From positions 1,654,718 through 1,718,717 of the forward strand of contig CP012155.1 of the NCBI GenBank assembly GCA_001602415.1: a DNA stretch of 64,000 nucleotides. Direction: 5' to 3'. Every line of letters starts with the position of its first letter. Positions within the stretch are counted from its first letter, which is position 1. A model generated the notes under the pieces. It saw only the letters and a program-made list of their open reading frames with translations, was not told the DNA's origin and did no database searches. Below, in pieces: positions 63,702-64,000 of the stretch. Position numbers and translations under genes: made by a program. The DNA comes from Bacteroidetes bacterium UKL13-3. Lineage in GTDB: Bacteria; Bacteroidota; Bacteroidia; UKL13-3.

Positions 63702-64000
63702 TTATTGCTTAAACCTAAACACAAACGTCATGGTTCCAAATTGTTCTTCAGGACCCTCTGGTCTAGGAGAGAAGCGGGCATCTATTGCACCTTGTTTTGC
63801 TTTTTCGATAAGAGTGGGATTTAGCGTTGTGGTTCCCTTTAAACCTGGTTGTACTTTAGTCACTCTTCCATTTCTATCAACAGTAATACCAACTACAACT
63901 TTCCCTGTTTCTCGAGAATTATCATTTACTTCTGGTTTGTGCGCAAGTGCTCTTCCTGCTAAAACAAATCCACCAAAACCATCTGTGTTTCCTGAACCGC
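63702..64000 (-). CDS. tonB: TonB-like energy transducer, C-terminal part (gene continues beyond window)
   Basis: The last 99 codons are visible: GNTDGFGGFVLAGRALAHKP, then GKVVVGITVDRNGRVTKVQP and LIEKAKQGAIDARFSPRPEG ending in MTFVFRFKQ. The GKVVVxITVDRNGxV pattern is the TonB C-terminal fold that contacts the TonB box of outer-membrane transporters. The 5' end lies outside the window. It is likely co-transcribed with folC and the genes after it. Confidence 0.85.
   Translation of the reverse strand, partial: GSGNTDGFGGFVLAGRALAHKPEVNDNSRETGKVVVGITVDRNGRVTKVQPGLKGTTTLNPTLIEKAKQGAIDARFSPRPEGPEEQFGTMTFVFRFKQ

Overview
The window is a stretch of chromosome from a member of the Bacteroidota. 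Several things point there. Three promoters match or closely match the phylum's -33/-7 consensus (TTG, 19-20 bp, TAnnTTTG), and Shine-Dalgarno sequences are generally absent. There are type IX secretion C-terminal sorting domains of both type A and type B, choice-of-anchor adhesin domains, a bTHX ribosomal protein, many short lipoproteins with the SCKK signature after the lipobox, and a probable tonB-folC gene order. The DNA is AT-rich and mostly densely coded. A class within the phylum cannot be fixed from sequence alone; a non-Bacteroides, aerobic, free-living member is likely because of the OxyR/exported KatG pair and a membrane fatty-acid desaturase.

Layout. 1-4000: end of a cupin gene, then a metal-homeostasis module: a Fur/Zur-type regulator divergent from an AztD-like zinc-chaperone lipoprotein and a CobW/ZNG1-type GTPase. 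Two Fur-type operators sit on a near-perfect promoter. 4000-8800: an accessory zone made of mobile-element debris. It holds three related remnants of an IS91-like/tyrosine-recombinase element, IS3 left-end scraps, a small AT-rich module (Cro-like HTH, Gly-zipper lipoprotein, putative outer-membrane protein), and a REP-associated tyrosine transposase (RAYT) flanked by REP-like hairpins and followed by six tandem 81-bp repeats. 8800-12200: oxyR divergent from an exported catalase-peroxidase. 12300-16560: desaturase, three tandem paralogous beta-barrel proteins, two exported thioredoxin-fold proteins.

16680-28700: housekeeping and transport genes (upp, a beta-CASP metallo-hydrolase, an EamA exporter, CorA, thiolase, class IV aminotransferase, PhoH2, trpS, the RIC iron-sulfur repair protein), then tRNA-Ser. 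29100-34570: an RND tripartite efflux operon, preceded by a decayed short-chain dehydrogenase pseudogene. 35000-49800: envelope glycan genes (glycosyltransferase, flippase), ruvB, a 1675-residue PKD adhesin, dnaG, tRNA-Arg, NdpA-like protein, aroE, an OmpA-type protein. 49900-64000: a choice-of-anchor V/T9SS surface protein, RlmI-like methyltransferase, M20 amidohydrolase, aldose epimerase-like protein, bTHX gene, tRNA-Leu, ribF, an M23/LysM peptidase, and a minus-strand tonB-folC-(secreted protein)-GNAT-rnhA cluster running off the right edge.

The two most distinctive regions are the RAYT/REP locus with its 6 x 81-bp array, whose unit includes the last codons of the transposase gene, and the zinc-type regulon, where operator, promoter and gene content agree. 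Several small or decayed genes are recorded that a length-limited gene call would miss: bTHX, the SDR pseudogene, a frameshifted recombinase, and a 37-residue membrane peptide ORF.
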